In this document: positions 17,004-26,501 of the stretch, one piece after another
How positions within the stretch are numbered: the stretch's first letter is position 1
How the letters are laid out: every line of letters starts with the position of its first letter
Source: DASSNR01 sp036278935
GTDB taxonomy: Bacteria > Gemmatimonadota > Gemmatimonadetes > Gemmatimonadales > Gemmatimonadaceae
NCBI GenBank assembly: GCA_036278935.1
Contig: DASUKA010000050.1
Coordinates: 15,605 to 79,604 of the forward strand
Direction: 5' to 3'
DNA: 64,000 bases
Notes under the pieces: model-generated
The model's input: only the letters and a program-made list of their open reading frames with translations
Database searches by the model: none
What the model was told of the DNA's origin: nothing
Translations under genes and position numbers: made by a program

Positions 17004-18140
17004 ATGGTCGTGATGCGTATTGGGGTGATGTTGCGATCGATCGACGAAGATCAAGGAATCGGCATTTACACGCGTAATCTTCTTCCCCGACTGCTGGAGG
17101 CTGATCCCGAGACCGAATACATCCTCATCTACCGCACGCCGCGCTTCCGTGGAAGCTTTGCCGGCTACCCCAACGCTACGGAAGTGTCGCTCGATATGCC
17201 GACCAAGCTCTTCTGGGATCAGGTCGGCTCACCGTGGACGGCACGCCGCTACGGCATCGACCTGCTCTTCAATACAAAGTTCACCGTGCCGTTTCTCACT
17301 GGGCGGCGCCCCGTGATGATGCTGCACGGCTCGATGCAGTTCGTGCACCCCGAGTACTTCGGCCGCGTCGACATTGCCTACCTTCGTCGCGTGATGCCGC
17401 TCTACTGCCGCAAGGCGGTCCACCTGATCGCCAACTCGGAGCTCACGGCGAACGACTTTGCCGACCGGCTGCACGTGCCGCAGGAGAAGATGACGGTCAT
17501 TCACCTGGCGGCGGACGACCACTTCCGACCGGTGGAGGATCCGGAGCAGCGCGCGGCGATCCGCGCGAGATATCATCTCCCCCAGCATTTCGTGCTGTCG
17601 GTGAGCAAGTACTTCCCGGGGAAGAACGTGCCGTCGCTCATTCGCGCATACGCGGCGCTGCCGCCGACGCTGCGGAGTGGACTGGTGCTCGTGGGTGCCG
17701 GCGTGGATCGCTATCTCGATGATCTGGGACTCCGCGACACGCCGCTGGCCCGGGAGATCATCACGCCGGGATGGGTGGACCAACACGTGCTGCCCACCAT
17801 CTACAGCATGGCGGACGTCTTTGCCTTCCCCTCCAGCTACGAGGAGTTCGGGATCCCGATGGTGGAGGCAATGGCGTGCGGCTGTCCGGTGGTGGCATCC
17901 AGTACAGGCGCGCTGCCGGAAGTGAGCGACGGTGCGGCACTGTTGGTGGATCCCTTCGATCTGCCGGGATGGACCGACGCGCTCACCCGGGTGATGGAGA
18001 GTGCCGCGCTCCGCGCGCGGCTCCGCCAGCGCGGACTCGCGCGGGCGCGGCACTTCAGTTGGCGGGAGCACGCCATCCGGACGGCGGAGGTGCTGCATGG
18101 CTGTGCGGTGCTGCGACGCCCGGCGCGCGCGGTCGCGTGA
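17004..18140 (+). CDS. Glycosyltransferase family 4
   Basis: A 378-residue GT-B enzyme. It opens MRIGVMLRSIDEDQGIGIYTRNLLPRL, the glycine-rich acceptor loop of GT4 mannosyltransferase-like proteins. Donor-half motifs are LSVSKYFPGKNVPSLIRAY and SSYEEFGIPMVEAMACGCPVVASSTGALPE, with the E-x7-E pair. ATG 17004 is used; an in-frame ATG three codons on (17013) is equally possible. Its stop overlaps the next start as GTGA, opening a plus-strand run of glycosyltransferase, methyltransferase, epimerase and glycosyltransferase. It probably adds a mannose- or rhamnose-like residue; the donor is not determinable here. Confidence 0.9.
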   Translation: MVVMRIGVMLRSIDEDQGIGIYTRNLLPRLLEADPETEYILIYRTPRFRGSFAGYPNATEVSLDMPTKLFWDQVGSPWTARRYGIDLLFNTKFTVPFLTGRRPVMMLHGSMQFVHPEYFGRVDIAYLRRVMPLYCRKAVHLIANSELTANDFADRLHVPQEKMTVIHLAADDHFRPVEDPEQRAAIRARYHLPQHFVLSVSKYFPGKNVPSLIRAYAALPPTLRSGLVLVGAGVDRYLDDLGLRDTPLAREIITPGWVDQHVLPTIYSMADVFAFPSSYEEFGIPMVEAMACGCPVVASSTGALPEVSDGAALLVDPFDLPGWTDALTRVMESAALRARLRQRGLARARHFSWREHAIRTAEVLHGCAVLRRPARAVA

Positions 18141-18961
18141 CCCGCACCGCGCTCCCGTCCACCACGCGCCCGCCGCATCCACGAATGGCGGGGGCCGGCC
18201 TTGCACACGATGTCGAGACGCCGGACGTCCACACCGCGTCCGCTTCGTACCGTAACCGCTTTGTGGGCGGCGGCCGGCTCGCACTCCTGCGGCAGGCGGA
18301 GGGCGTAACGCGAGCACTCCGGGCAACGGGCTCCGCCCCGCTCAGCGTGCTGGACGTCGGCGGCGGACATGCGCAGCTCACCGGCGCCCTGCAGCGGGCC
18401 GGACACCGCGTAGTGGTGCACGGGAGCACGGAGGCGTGCTTTCAGTGGATCCAACCGCTGGCGGCGGCCGCGCCGCAACAGGTGACGCCATGCGTCGCGC
18501 GGCTGCTGGCGCTCCCCTTCGCGACCGGTGCTTTCGACCTGGTGTGCGGCATCCGCCTCCTGGCCCACGTATCCGAGTGGCGCGCGCTCCTGGCCGAGAT
18601 GGCGCGGGTGAGCCGGCGCTTTCTCCTCCTCGATTTCCCATTGGATGGCGGGATGCAGCGGCTCTCCGGACCGGGATTCCGGCTCAAGCGCACGGTGGAG
18701 AAGAACACACGACCGTTTTTTCTGTACCGGCGCACGGATGTCGTGAGCTGCCTCGCGACAGTGGATGTCCAGCCCGTGTTGTCGTTCGGCGAGCTGGTGC
18801 TCCCGCTGGCGCTGCATCGCGCGCTCCATCTGCCGCGGCTCTCGCTGCTCGCGGAGCGCGCGCTGGCGGGGATGGGACTCGGGGACCGGATCGGCTCGCC
18901 CGTGCTGCTCCTGGGTGAGAAGCGGGTGCACGGTCGTACGGATCATGCCATGGAGGAATGA
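18137..18961 (+). CDS. Class I SAM-dependent methyltransferase
   Basis: Up to 274 residues with a Rossmann methyltransferase core: motif I is LSVLDVGGGHAQLTGALQRAGH, then ALPFATGAFDLVCGIRLLAHVSEW (motif IV) and MARVSRRFLLLDFP. The C-terminal part is Leu/Arg-rich and non-standard. Two starts fit: GTG 18137, which overlaps the upstream stop as GTGA and implies coupling, and ATG 18185, which gives 258 residues. Neither has a clear ribosome binding site. The end overlaps the epimerase start as ATGA. A role in methylating a sugar or lipid-linked intermediate is inferred from context. Confidence 0.8.
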   Translation: MTRTALPSTTRPPHPRMAGAGLAHDVETPDVHTASASYRNRFVGGGRLALLRQAEGVTRALRATGSAPLSVLDVGGGHAQLTGALQRAGHRVVVHGSTEACFQWIQPLAAAAPQQVTPCVARLLALPFATGAFDLVCGIRLLAHVSEWRALLAEMARVSRRFLLLDFPLDGGMQRLSGPGFRLKRTVEKNTRPFFLYRRTDVVSCLATVDVQPVLSFGELVLPLALHRALHLPRLSLLAERALAGMGLGDRIGSPVLLLGEKRVHGRTDHAMEE

Positions 18962-19947
18962 CCATGAAGGTGCTGGTCACCGGAGGATTGGGATTCACCG
19001 GGAGCGCGCTCTGCCGGCGTCTCGCGCAGGAGGGGCACGAGGTCACGGCGCTGGACTCCAAGCACGGGCTCTTCGATGACGAACTGACGCGCCTGGGCGT
19101 GCGCGCGCGCATCGGCTCGGTCACGGACCGCGCACTGGTGGGCACGCTCACCGCGGGGTGCGATCGTGTGTACCATCTGGCGGCCGCGTTTCGACTGGTG
19201 AATCTCGGCAAACGCCAGTATCACGACGTCAATGTGAACGGAACGCGCTGGGTGATGGAGGCGGCGCTCGAGCATGGCGTCGAGCGCGTGGTGTATTGCA
19301 GTACCTGCGGCGTGCACGGCGATGTGAAGCATCCTCCCGCCACGGAGACATCGCCCGTCAGGCCCGCCGACTACTACCAGCAAACCAAATGGGAAGGTGA
19401 AGTGGTGGCGCGCGCGTTTCTCGCGCGCGGGCTCTGGGTGTCCATCGTGCGCCCGACCGCCATCTACGGGCCGGGCGACCCCGAGCGATTCCTCCTCATC
19501 TACCGGCGCGTTGCGCACGGGCATTTCACCTTTCTCGGCGACGGATCCGCGCACTACCACCCGGTATTTATCGAAAATCTGATCGATGGAATACTTCTCG
19601 CCAGTGAGCAACCTCGAGCGAAGGGGCAGAGCTATCTGATCGCGGACGAGCGATCGCTGCCCATTCGCGAGCTGGTCGTGGAGGTTGGGAATGCGTTGGG
19701 AGTCGATGTGTCCATCCGACGCCTCCCGTTCTGGCCGGCGTATCTGGTGGCCGGCACCGTTGAAGCGCTGTATAAGCCGTTCCCCGTGGAGCCGCCGATC
19801 TTTCGCCGCCGGCTCGACTGGTTCCGGCAGAACCGGTCGTTCGACATCGGGAAGGCGCGACGTGAGCTCGGGTACGAGCCGCGCGTCGATATCCCGACCG
19901 GGTTGAAACGGACGGGCGAATGGTATCGGCAGCAGGGGCTGATCTAG
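18958..19947 (+). CDS. NAD-dependent epimerase/dehydratase (extended SDR)
   Basis: A 329-residue extended short-chain dehydrogenase. The NAD-binding loop is VLVTGGLGFTG at 5-15. The catalytic YxxxK is YQQTK at 140-144, with the upstream serine in VVYCSTCGVHG. HPVFIENLIDGILLA and the C-terminal SFDIGKARRELGYEP are typical of nucleotide-sugar epimerases and of hopanoid-associated or DFR-like sugar epimerases. It probably epimerises or reduces a nucleotide-sugar or lipid-linked sugar in the cytoplasm. ATG 18958 overlaps the methyltransferase stop (ATGA), and the gene overlaps the next GT4 by 28 bases. Confidence 0.88.
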   Translation: MTMKVLVTGGLGFTGSALCRRLAQEGHEVTALDSKHGLFDDELTRLGVRARIGSVTDRALVGTLTAGCDRVYHLAAAFRLVNLGKRQYHDVNVNGTRWVMEAALEHGVERVVYCSTCGVHGDVKHPPATETSPVRPADYYQQTKWEGEVVARAFLARGLWVSIVRPTAIYGPGDPERFLLIYRRVAHGHFTFLGDGSAHYHPVFIENLIDGILLASEQPRAKGQSYLIADERSLPIRELVVEVGNALGVDVSIRRLPFWPAYLVAGTVEALYKPFPVEPPIFRRRLDWFRQNRSFDIGKARRELGYEPRVDIPTGLKRTGEWYRQQGLI

Positions 19948-21173
19948 CCACGCGCCCCGAGTCGTCGCATCCATGCAGGGTGCTGATGGTCGCGCCGGAG
20001 CCGTTCTTCGCGCTGCGCGGCACGCCGATCAACGTGCGCGAGATGGCGCGCACGCTGTGCGATGCGGGGTACGAAGTGCACCTGGCGACGTACGGCATCG
20101 GAGACCAGCCAGCCATCGAGGGGCTGGTGCTGCATCGCGCGCTCTCCGTCCCAGGCGTGCACCATGTGCCTATCGGCTTCTCCTGGAAGAAGCTGCTCAT
20201 GGACGCGCTGCTCGCGCTCCGCGTATGGGGGCTCCTGCTCGGCCGCCGTTTCGACGTCGTGCACACCATGGAGGAGTCCGTCTTCTTCACCATGCCCGTC
20301 GCCAAGCTGAGCGGGGTGCCGGTGATCTACGACATGGACTCTGTGCTGTCGGATCAGCTCGAGGATGCGGGCGTGCTCCGCGCGGATGTTCTCCTGCGCA
20401 CGGCGCGTGCGGTCGAGCGCGCCGCCGTGCGCCATGCCACGCTGGTGATCACCGTGTGCCGCGCGCTCACGGAGCGCGCCATGCGGATCCGACCACGCGG
20501 GCGCATCGTACAGATCGAGGATTGTCCGGTCGGGGAAGTGCTCCGCGACCCCGACACCGCCGCGGTCGAGGCGCTGCGCCACCGGCTCGGCCTGTGCGAC
20601 GCCAGGGTGGCCGTCTATACCGGCAATCTCGAGCCGTACCAGGGCGTGGACCTTCTGCTGAACGCGTTTCCCCGTGTCATGGATCGGTGCCCCGACGCGC
20701 GCCTGCTCATCGTGGGTGGGGAGCCGGACGGGATCGAGGCGGCGCGCAGCATCGCGGTCGCACGCAGTGTGGGCGCCCAGGTGCACTTTGCCGGCAAGCA
20801 GCCGCTCTCCACCATGCCGGAATACATGGCACTCGCAGACGTGCTCATCTCGCCCCGCCGGGTGGGGACGAACACGCCGCTGAAGCTGTTCAGCTACATG
20901 TATTCCGGCGTGCCCATCATCGCCACCGATCTGCTCACCCACACGCAGGTGCTGGATCACGACACGGCGCTGCTCACTCCGCCCACCAGCCGGGCGCTGG
21001 GGAATGCCATGACCGCCGTGCTCAAGAACCCGCCGGCCTATCGCTCACTCGGACGCGCGGCGCGCGAGCGCGTCCTGCGCGACTACTCGCCGGAAGCGTT
21101 CGCGCGCAAGCTCCTGCGCAGCTACGCGATGCTGCTGGGCGAGCGCTTTCGCACGGTCGCCAACAGCATGTAA
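19920..21173 (+). CDS. Glycosyltransferase family 4
   Basis: A 417-residue GT-B enzyme. The N-terminal half has VLMVAPEPFFALRGTPINVREMARTL, a loop seen in GT4 proteins of exosortase and EPS loci. The donor half has VYTGNLEPYQGVDLLLNAFP and RVGTNTPLKLFSYMYSGVPIIATD, where the usual first glutamate is replaced and the TNTPLKLFSYM form of the family is used. ATG 19920 lies 28 bases inside the epimerase gene, so the two are coupled; no better start lies downstream. The last 52 bases overlap the converging methyltransferase. Confidence 0.88.
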   Translation: MVSAAGADLATRPESSHPCRVLMVAPEPFFALRGTPINVREMARTLCDAGYEVHLATYGIGDQPAIEGLVLHRALSVPGVHHVPIGFSWKKLLMDALLALRVWGLLLGRRFDVVHTMEESVFFTMPVAKLSGVPVIYDMDSVLSDQLEDAGVLRADVLLRTARAVERAAVRHATLVITVCRALTERAMRIRPRGRIVQIEDCPVGEVLRDPDTAAVEALRHRLGLCDARVAVYTGNLEPYQGVDLLLNAFPRVMDRCPDARLLIVGGEPDGIEAARSIAVARSVGAQVHFAGKQPLSTMPEYMALADVLISPRRVGTNTPLKLFSYMYSGVPIIATDLLTHTQVLDHDTALLTPPTSRALGNAMTAVLKNPPAYRSLGRAARERVLRDYSPEAFARKLLRSYAMLLGERFRTVANSM

Positions 21174-21988
21174 CCGCGCGTCCACGGCAGCAGCGCATCC
21201 AGGCTGGTGAACGCGCGCAGGAGCGGGGCGAGTCGCTGCAGCGTGCGGGCACTTCCCGCCTCCTCGGCGGTGCCGGTGATGATCGTCCCCTTTGCCGTCG
21301 TGCGCGTGGGCCGAGCGCGGCACCGCCGCAGATACGCCCAGTTGAGCGCCGTGTCGAGCAGGTGGGAGCAGAAGCGCGAATAGGTGGACGTGCGTACGAG
21401 GCGCAGCGACGCCGGCAGCAACCGCTCGAGCACCGCCACGTCGTATCCCGGCCTCACGTGTCCATGCCAGGCGTCCGTCAACCCGATCGCGTGCCGAATG
21501 GGAGGGAGCACTGCCCATCGCTTCTGGTGGGGGATGTTGAGCACCGCGAACCCGCCGGGGCGCAGACAGCGCGCGATCTCCGCGAGCAGATGGCGATCGT
21601 CATCCACGTGCTCCAGCAGGTCCACCACGACAATGCGATCGAACGCGGCATCGGGAAAGGGCAGGGATGCGCCAGTCAGCCGCTCGACGCGTTCGCCCAC
21701 CATGACGGTGATGGCCGCGACGGTCTCCTCCGTGAGGTCCGCGCTCCACCAGCGTCCCCCCTGTTGGCGGAACATCCAGCTGATCGCACCGGTGTCCGCG
21801 CCCAGGTCGAGTGCGTCGAGCCCCTCCGTGGGCCCGATGGCCGCCGAGAGCGCTCGCCATTTGGCCTGCTTGAGCACGGAGGCGCGAAAGAGTGCAAGCC
21901 GCGTGGTGCGGACCGCCGCCAACGCGGCTTCATCGTCCGCGCCGTGCATCGTCACGGGTGCGCCGCGCCCGGTCGTCGCACCCGGCAT
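21122..21988 (-). CDS. Class I SAM-dependent methyltransferase
   Basis: A 288-residue methyltransferase: LDALDLGADTGAISWMFRQQGG (motif I), WSADLTEETV (motif II), FDRIVVVDLLEHVDDDRHLL (motif IV) and ARCLRPGGFAVLNIPH (motif V). The C-terminal half, with YSRFCSHLLDTALNWAYL, resembles glycan-locus methyltransferases with hydrophobic tails. ATG 21988 overlaps the AsnB stop by one base (TGATG); a longer frame to 22033 would run into asnB, and an internal ATG exists 13 codons further on. The two genes form a coupled minus-strand unit. Its 3' end overlaps the converging GT4 gene by 52 bases. Confidence 0.85.
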   Translation of the reverse strand: MPGATTGRGAPVTMHGADDEAALAAVRTTRLALFRASVLKQAKWRALSAAIGPTEGLDALDLGADTGAISWMFRQQGGRWWSADLTEETVAAITVMVGERVERLTGASLPFPDAAFDRIVVVDLLEHVDDDRHLLAEIARCLRPGGFAVLNIPHQKRWAVLPPIRHAIGLTDAWHGHVRPGYDVAVLERLLPASLRLVRTSTYSRFCSHLLDTALNWAYLRRCRARPTRTTAKGTIITGTAEEAGSARTLQRLAPLLRAFTSLDALLPWTRGYMLLATVRKRSPSSIA

Positions 21989-23937
21989 CACGCCACAACG
22001 CGCACCGGGCGCCGCGCGTACGGCCGCATCCATTCGCTCACCTGCTCAGCCGATTGATGCTCCAGGTAGAGCCGGTGCCAGAGCTCGAGGTTGAGCAGAA
22101 TCCAGAGCCGGAAGTGATGGTCGCTCCGCCCCGAGAGGTGTTCGGCGAGGAGCCGGCGCATATAGTCGCGATCGAACAGCCCCGACTCCACAAAGCGCGA
22201 CGTGGCCACTGTCTCTTCGAGCAGCGGGCGCAACGCGGTGCGCATCCAGCGGCCGATGGGAAAGCCGAACCCCTGCTTCTCGCGCGCGACGATGTCGGGT
22301 GGCAGATAGGCCGCCGCGGTCCGGCGGAGGATCACCTTCAGGTGCCGCCCGCGGAGCTTCATGGACGAGGGGATGCGGGCGGCGTACTCCACGATTTCGT
22401 GATCGAGCAACGGCGGTCGTGCCTCGAGCCCGTGCGCCATGGCCATCCGGTCCACGATCATCAGCAGATGATCGGGAAGCCGCGTCATGCCATCGGTGTA
22501 GAGCATCCGATCCACCGCGTCTTCCACGCACGACGCGTTGTAGTGCTCCAGGATCTTGGTGGTGGACTCAGGCTCGGAGAGCCCCGCGAGCGCTTCCGGC
22601 CGGAAGAGCGCGTGCTTGGCATCCTCCGTGAAGCGGAGGAAGCTCATGCTGAGCGCGTAGCGGTCGCCGCCCTGCAGCAGCGACATCTCATTCACCCATC
22701 GGACCTTCTGGGCAAGGCTCTTGTAGCCGAAGCTGTCGGGAACGCGATTCGCCAGCGCGCGCAGCACGGTGCGGCGCAGCGTCGCCGGCAGCACCGCGTA
22801 GAAGTCTACCAGGCGATTGCCGGCGAACCGGTCGTAGCCGGCGAACAGCTCATCCCCGCCATCACCCGTGAGCACCACCTTCACGTGCTGCGCAGCGAGC
22901 TGCGACACCAGGTACACGCCCACCCCGAACGGATCGCTGGGCTCGTCCATGTGCCAGATCATTCGCGGAACGAGATGCACGAGATCCGCGGCGACCACCG
23001 CCTCGCGATGGGCGGTGCCCCATCGCTCCGCCACCCGCCTGGCGAAGGGCAGCTCGTTGAAGTCGTGTTCCCGCACGCCGAGCGCGAAGGTGTCGATGGG
23101 CTGCGGCGACTGATCGGCCAGCATGCCGGTGACGAGGGAGGAGTCGATCCCGCCGCTCACGAAGGCGCCCACCGGCACATCGGCCAGCGCATGCATTCGC
23201 ACCGACTCGCGCAACCGCCGGTCCAGTTCGTGGCGGATGGACTGTTCGTCACCCGTCTCTTTCTCCAGATACGACACATTCCAGTACCGGCTCACGCGAA
23301 TATCGCCGTGCTCAAGCACCAGCAGATGCGCGGCGGGCAGCTTGGCGATCCCCGTGAAGAGCGTGAGCGAGTCGGGAATGTAGCGCAGCGAGATGTAGTG
23401 GTAGAGCGCCTGGAGATCGAGCGTGGGCTCGGCGAAGCGGCCGGCGAGAAGGCCCTTCACCTCCGAGGCGAAGGCCAGCCCGCCATCCGGGAGCCGGCGG
23501 TAGAAGAGCGGCTTCTGTCCCATGCGGTCACGCGCGAGCACCAGGCGGTGATGCCGCTCGTCCCAGATGGCGAACGCGAACATGCCGCGGAGCCGCTGGA
23601 CGCACCGCTCGCCCTCGCGCTCGTACAGCGCCAGTATGACCTCGGTGTCCGTGCGCGTGCGGAACGTCACGCCGTTGCGCGCGAGTTCCCGGCGCAACGC
23701 GGGGAAGTTGTAGATTTCGCCGTTGAAGACGATGTGCATGTCGCGCTGTGCGTTGGCGAGCGGTTGGTGTCCGCCGTCCAGGTCGATGATGCTCAGTCGT
23801 CGATGTCCGAGCGCCGCGTCCGGCAGACGCTCGATGCCGGCGTCGTCCGGCCCGCGGTGCGCCAGGGCGGCGGTCATCGCATCAATGCGACGACGTTGGT
23901 GATCGGCCGCACTGACGATTCCGGCAATTCCACACAT
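21988..23937 (-). CDS. asnB: Glutamine-hydrolysing asparagine synthase (AsnB type)
   Basis: A 649-residue complete AsnB. It starts MCGIAGIV, so the Cys2 nucleophile of the glutaminase domain is present, with the family's FNGEIYNFPALR and RGMFAFAIWDE motifs. The synthetase domain has the PP-loop SGGIDS at 261-266 and LTGDGGDELFAGYDRF. The reaction is aspartate, glutamine and ATP to asparagine, or amidation of a related carboxylate. In glycan loci such proteins are often thought to amidate sugar carboxylates. ATG 23937 is fixed by the MCGIAG start. It is divergent from the GT4 at 24057 across 119 bases, and coupled to the methyltransferase by TGATG. Confidence 0.93.
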   Translation of the reverse strand: MCGIAGIVSAADHQRRRIDAMTAALAHRGPDDAGIERLPDAALGHRRLSIIDLDGGHQPLANAQRDMHIVFNGEIYNFPALRRELARNGVTFRTRTDTEVILALYEREGERCVQRLRGMFAFAIWDERHHRLVLARDRMGQKPLFYRRLPDGGLAFASEVKGLLAGRFAEPTLDLQALYHYISLRYIPDSLTLFTGIAKLPAAHLLVLEHGDIRVSRYWNVSYLEKETGDEQSIRHELDRRLRESVRMHALADVPVGAFVSGGIDSSLVTGMLADQSPQPIDTFALGVREHDFNELPFARRVAERWGTAHREAVVAADLVHLVPRMIWHMDEPSDPFGVGVYLVSQLAAQHVKVVLTGDGGDELFAGYDRFAGNRLVDFYAVLPATLRRTVLRALANRVPDSFGYKSLAQKVRWVNEMSLLQGGDRYALSMSFLRFTEDAKHALFRPEALAGLSEPESTTKILEHYNASCVEDAVDRMLYTDGMTRLPDHLLMIVDRMAMAHGLEARPPLLDHEIVEYAARIPSSMKLRGRHLKVILRRTAAAYLPPDIVAREKQGFGFPIGRWMRTALRPLLEETVATSRFVESGLFDRDYMRRLLAEHLSGRSDHHFRLWILLNLELWHRLYLEHQSAEQVSEWMRPYARRPVRVVA

Positions 23938-24056
23938 GCGCGTGCCTCGGTGATCCGGCGATTCAGGAATGGACCCCGCGCAAGTGGGAACGGTCCGGTG
24001 CCAGCTCCGCGGCGTCGCAACGGTGATCCCACCGCAGCGCAGAAGCTGTACCAACT

Positions 24057-25250
24057 ATGGCGCGCCCCGTGCAACACGCCGTAGCTTCCTCGCACGACTC
24101 ACTCCGGAGCATCGCGCTGCACACTCCCCTGTCAATCCTCCACGTCGTCGCCCCCGGTGATGTGGGAGGCATGGAAAGCGTCGTGCGTCTGCTGGCCATC
24201 GGGCATCACGCGCGGGGTCATCACGTGCACGTCGCCGCCGTGGCGCCGGGCGAGCAGGCACGCAGCAGCTTCGTCGGCGCGCTGCGGACGGGCGGTGTGC
24301 CGGTCACGCCGCTTACCGTTCCGGGACGCGCCTATCTGCGTGAGCGCACCGTCGTATCCGCGCTCTGCCGGGAGCTCCGTCCGGACGTCGTGCACACGCA
24401 CGGCTACCGCCCGGATGTCATTGCGTCCTGGGCGGCGCGATCCACCGGCATCCCCACCGTGACCACCGTGCACGGCTTCACCGGCGGGGGGCTCAGGAAC
24501 CGGGCGTACGAGCGCCTCCAGCAACGGGCTTTCCGGCGGTTTGCGGCCGTGGTGGCCGTCTCGCGCCCGCTCGCGAGCCATCTCCTCCACGCCGGCGTCT
24601 CGCGCGAGCGGCTTCATGTGCTCCCCAATGCCTACCAAGCGGATGGCGCCTTTCTCGATCGCCCTGCGGCGCGCGCGGCGCTCCAGCTGCCAGCGCAGGG
24701 CTTCCGCGTGGGGTGGGTTGGCCGCCTGAGCCGCGAAAAAGGGCCGGATGTACTGGTGGATGCCATCGCGCAACTGGATGACCTGCCGGACCTGGGCGTC
24801 TCGATCGTGGGACACGGGCGGGAATGGGATGCCGTGCACGCGCGAGCCGTGGCGTCCGGCGCTGCCGATCGTATCACATGGCATGGCATCGTGCCGGATG
24901 CCGGCCGGCTCTTCCGGGCCTTCGATGTGCTGGTCGTGAGCTCCCGCACCGAAGGAACGCCAATGGTGGTGCTGGAGGCCATGGCGGCCGGCGTCCCGCT
25001 GGTGGTGACGCGAGTGGGAGGCATTCCCGATGTTCTGGGCGACGATGACGCGCGGCTCGTGGCGAGCGAGGACGTGGCAGCACTCGCCACGGCTATCCGG
25101 GCCGTCCACGCGGACCCCGCGTCGGCGGCCACGCGCGCGGCCGCGGCGCGGCATCGGCTGGCCTCGCAGTTCGCCGTGGATCCGTGGCTCGCCCAGTACG
25201 AAGCGATCTATCAACAGGTTCAACGTCCCGTCTCATCACTGCGCCCATGA
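24057..25250 (+). CDS. Glycosyltransferase family 4
   Basis: A 397-residue GT-B enzyme: LSILHVVAPGDVGGMESVVRLLA (GGxE acceptor loop), VVHTHGYRPDVIASWAA, VGWVGRLSREKGPDVLVDA, and the donor signature SSRTEGTPMVVLEAMAAGVPLVVTRVGGIPD. ATG 24057 is the first in-frame start; the leader of about 25 residues before the first strand is unconserved, so a shorter form is possible. The stop overlaps the next GT2 start as ATGA. No ribosome binding site stands out. Confidence 0.9.
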   Translation: MARPVQHAVASSHDSLRSIALHTPLSILHVVAPGDVGGMESVVRLLAIGHHARGHHVHVAAVAPGEQARSSFVGALRTGGVPVTPLTVPGRAYLRERTVVSALCRELRPDVVHTHGYRPDVIASWAARSTGIPTVTTVHGFTGGGLRNRAYERLQQRAFRRFAAVVAVSRPLASHLLHAGVSRERLHVLPNAYQADGAFLDRPAARAALQLPAQGFRVGWVGRLSREKGPDVLVDAIAQLDDLPDLGVSIVGHGREWDAVHARAVASGAADRITWHGIVPDAGRLFRAFDVLVVSSRTEGTPMVVLEAMAAGVPLVVTRVGGIPDVLGDDDARLVASEDVAALATAIRAVHADPASAATRAAAARHRLASQFAVDPWLAQYEAIYQQVQRPVSSLRP

Positions 25251-26419
25251 TTCTCGTGCTCGTTGCGCTGCTGCTCATCGCGGCCCCGCCGCTCTTCTTC
25301 GCGTACGCGTACGCGGGCTACCCGCTTCTGCTCTGGCTCCTCTCGCATCGGCGCCCACGGCTCACGCCGCCAGGTGATCCCGCCGTATGGCCCCTGCTCA
25401 CCATCACCGTGCCGTCGTACAACGAGGAGGGGCGTATCCGGGCGACGCTCGAAAATCTGCTCGCGGTGGACTACCCGCCTGAGCGGCGTCAGATTCTCGT
25501 GGTGTCCGATGCCTCCACCGATCGGACGGATGCGATTGTCGCCGAGTTCGCCGATCGTGGCGTGGACCTTCTGCGCCTGAGCGAGCGGCGCGGGAAGACC
25601 GCCGCGGAGAATGCCGCGGGTCGCGTGCTCCGCGGCGAGATCGTGGTGAACACCGATGCCACCATCCGCATCCTGCCGCAGTCGCTCAAGGCGCTCGTGC
25701 GCGCCTTCCAGGATCCGACCGTCGGCGTGGCCTCCGGGCGCGACGTGAGCGCGGGTGCAGAGGCCATCGAGGGGAATCAGGGCGAATCGGGGTATGTGGG
25801 CTACGAGATGTGGGTGCGGTCACTCGAAACCCGGCTCGGCGGTATCGTGGGCGCGAGCGGGTGCTTCTATGCGTTCCGCCGTGAGATTCACGACACGAAC
25901 TTCCCCGACGCCCTGAGTCGCGATTTCGCCTGCGCGATGATCGCCCGGGAGCACGGCTTTCGCGCGGTGTCCGTGGACGCGGCGGTGTGCATCGTGCCGC
26001 GCGCCGCGTCGCTGCACTCCGAATTCCGGCGAAAGATCCGCACGATGTCGCGCGGCATCGAAACGCTCTGGTACAAGCGGCACCTCATGAACCCCGTCCG
26101 ATATGGGGGCTTCGCCATGATGCTCCTGAGCCATAAGCTGGCCCGCTGGCTGTTCTATCTGGCGCTGCCGTGGGCCGTCGTGGGGCTCCTCCTGCTCACC
26201 ACCACGTCCCGCGCGGCGGTGATTGCGCTGGTCGTGCTGGCGCTCGGATGTCTGCTGGGCGCGCTCGGTATGCGATGGCCAGCCGGCCGGCGGGTGCCGT
26301 TACTGGTTGCGGTGCCCGGATTCGCGCTGGCGTCGAACCTGGCCGGTGTGCTCGCGTGGCTGAAGGTGCTGCGGCGGGAGCAGAGCGTGCACTGGGAGCC
26401 GACGCGGCGGCCGGCGTAG
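25247..26419 (+). CDS. Membrane-bound GT2 glycosyltransferase (processive-type layout)
   Basis: A 390-residue protein: one N-terminal helix (LVLVALLLIAAPPLFFAYAYAGYPLLLWLL), a GT-A domain with ITVPSYNEEGRIRATLENLL, VVSDASTDRTD (the DDGS equivalent) and EIVVNTDATIRI (the DxD equivalent), then three helices at the C-terminus. RKIRTMSRGIETLW stands where processive GT2 enzymes have QxxRW. The layout matches EPS-type GT2 proteins that extend or transfer chains at the inner membrane. ATG 25247 overlaps the GT4 stop (ATGA); the frame is open further upstream but would begin inside the previous gene. Confidence 0.88.
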   Translation: MILVLVALLLIAAPPLFFAYAYAGYPLLLWLLSHRRPRLTPPGDPAVWPLLTITVPSYNEEGRIRATLENLLAVDYPPERRQILVVSDASTDRTDAIVAEFADRGVDLLRLSERRGKTAAENAAGRVLRGEIVVNTDATIRILPQSLKALVRAFQDPTVGVASGRDVSAGAEAIEGNQGESGYVGYEMWVRSLETRLGGIVGASGCFYAFRREIHDTNFPDALSRDFACAMIAREHGFRAVSVDAAVCIVPRAASLHSEFRRKIRTMSRGIETLWYKRHLMNPVRYGGFAMMLLSHKLARWLFYLALPWAVVGLLLLTTTSRAAVIALVVLALGCLLGALGMRWPAGRRVPLLVAVPGFALASNLAGVLAWLKVLRREQSVHWEPTRRPA

Positions 26420-26438
26420 GGCGGCCGGCGTAAGCGAA

Positions 26439-26472
26439 ACGGGCGCGACAGCCGTGTGACCGTCGCGCCCGT
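26439..26472. terminator. Hairpin between converging genes
   Basis: ACGGGCGCGAC at 26439-26449 pairs perfectly with 26462-26472 around a 12-base loop (11 pairs, GC-rich). It lies between the ends of the converging GT2 and sugar-transferase genes and can serve both. No T-run on either side. Confidence 0.65.
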
Positions 26473-26501
26473 GTGCTGCGCTGCAGACACTATAGAAACG
26501 T

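Noticed and set aside
21892..24084. 730-codon open frame on the plus strand opposite asnB
   Set aside because: asnB has all its motifs on the other strand. This frame has no recognisable domain and spans two genes.
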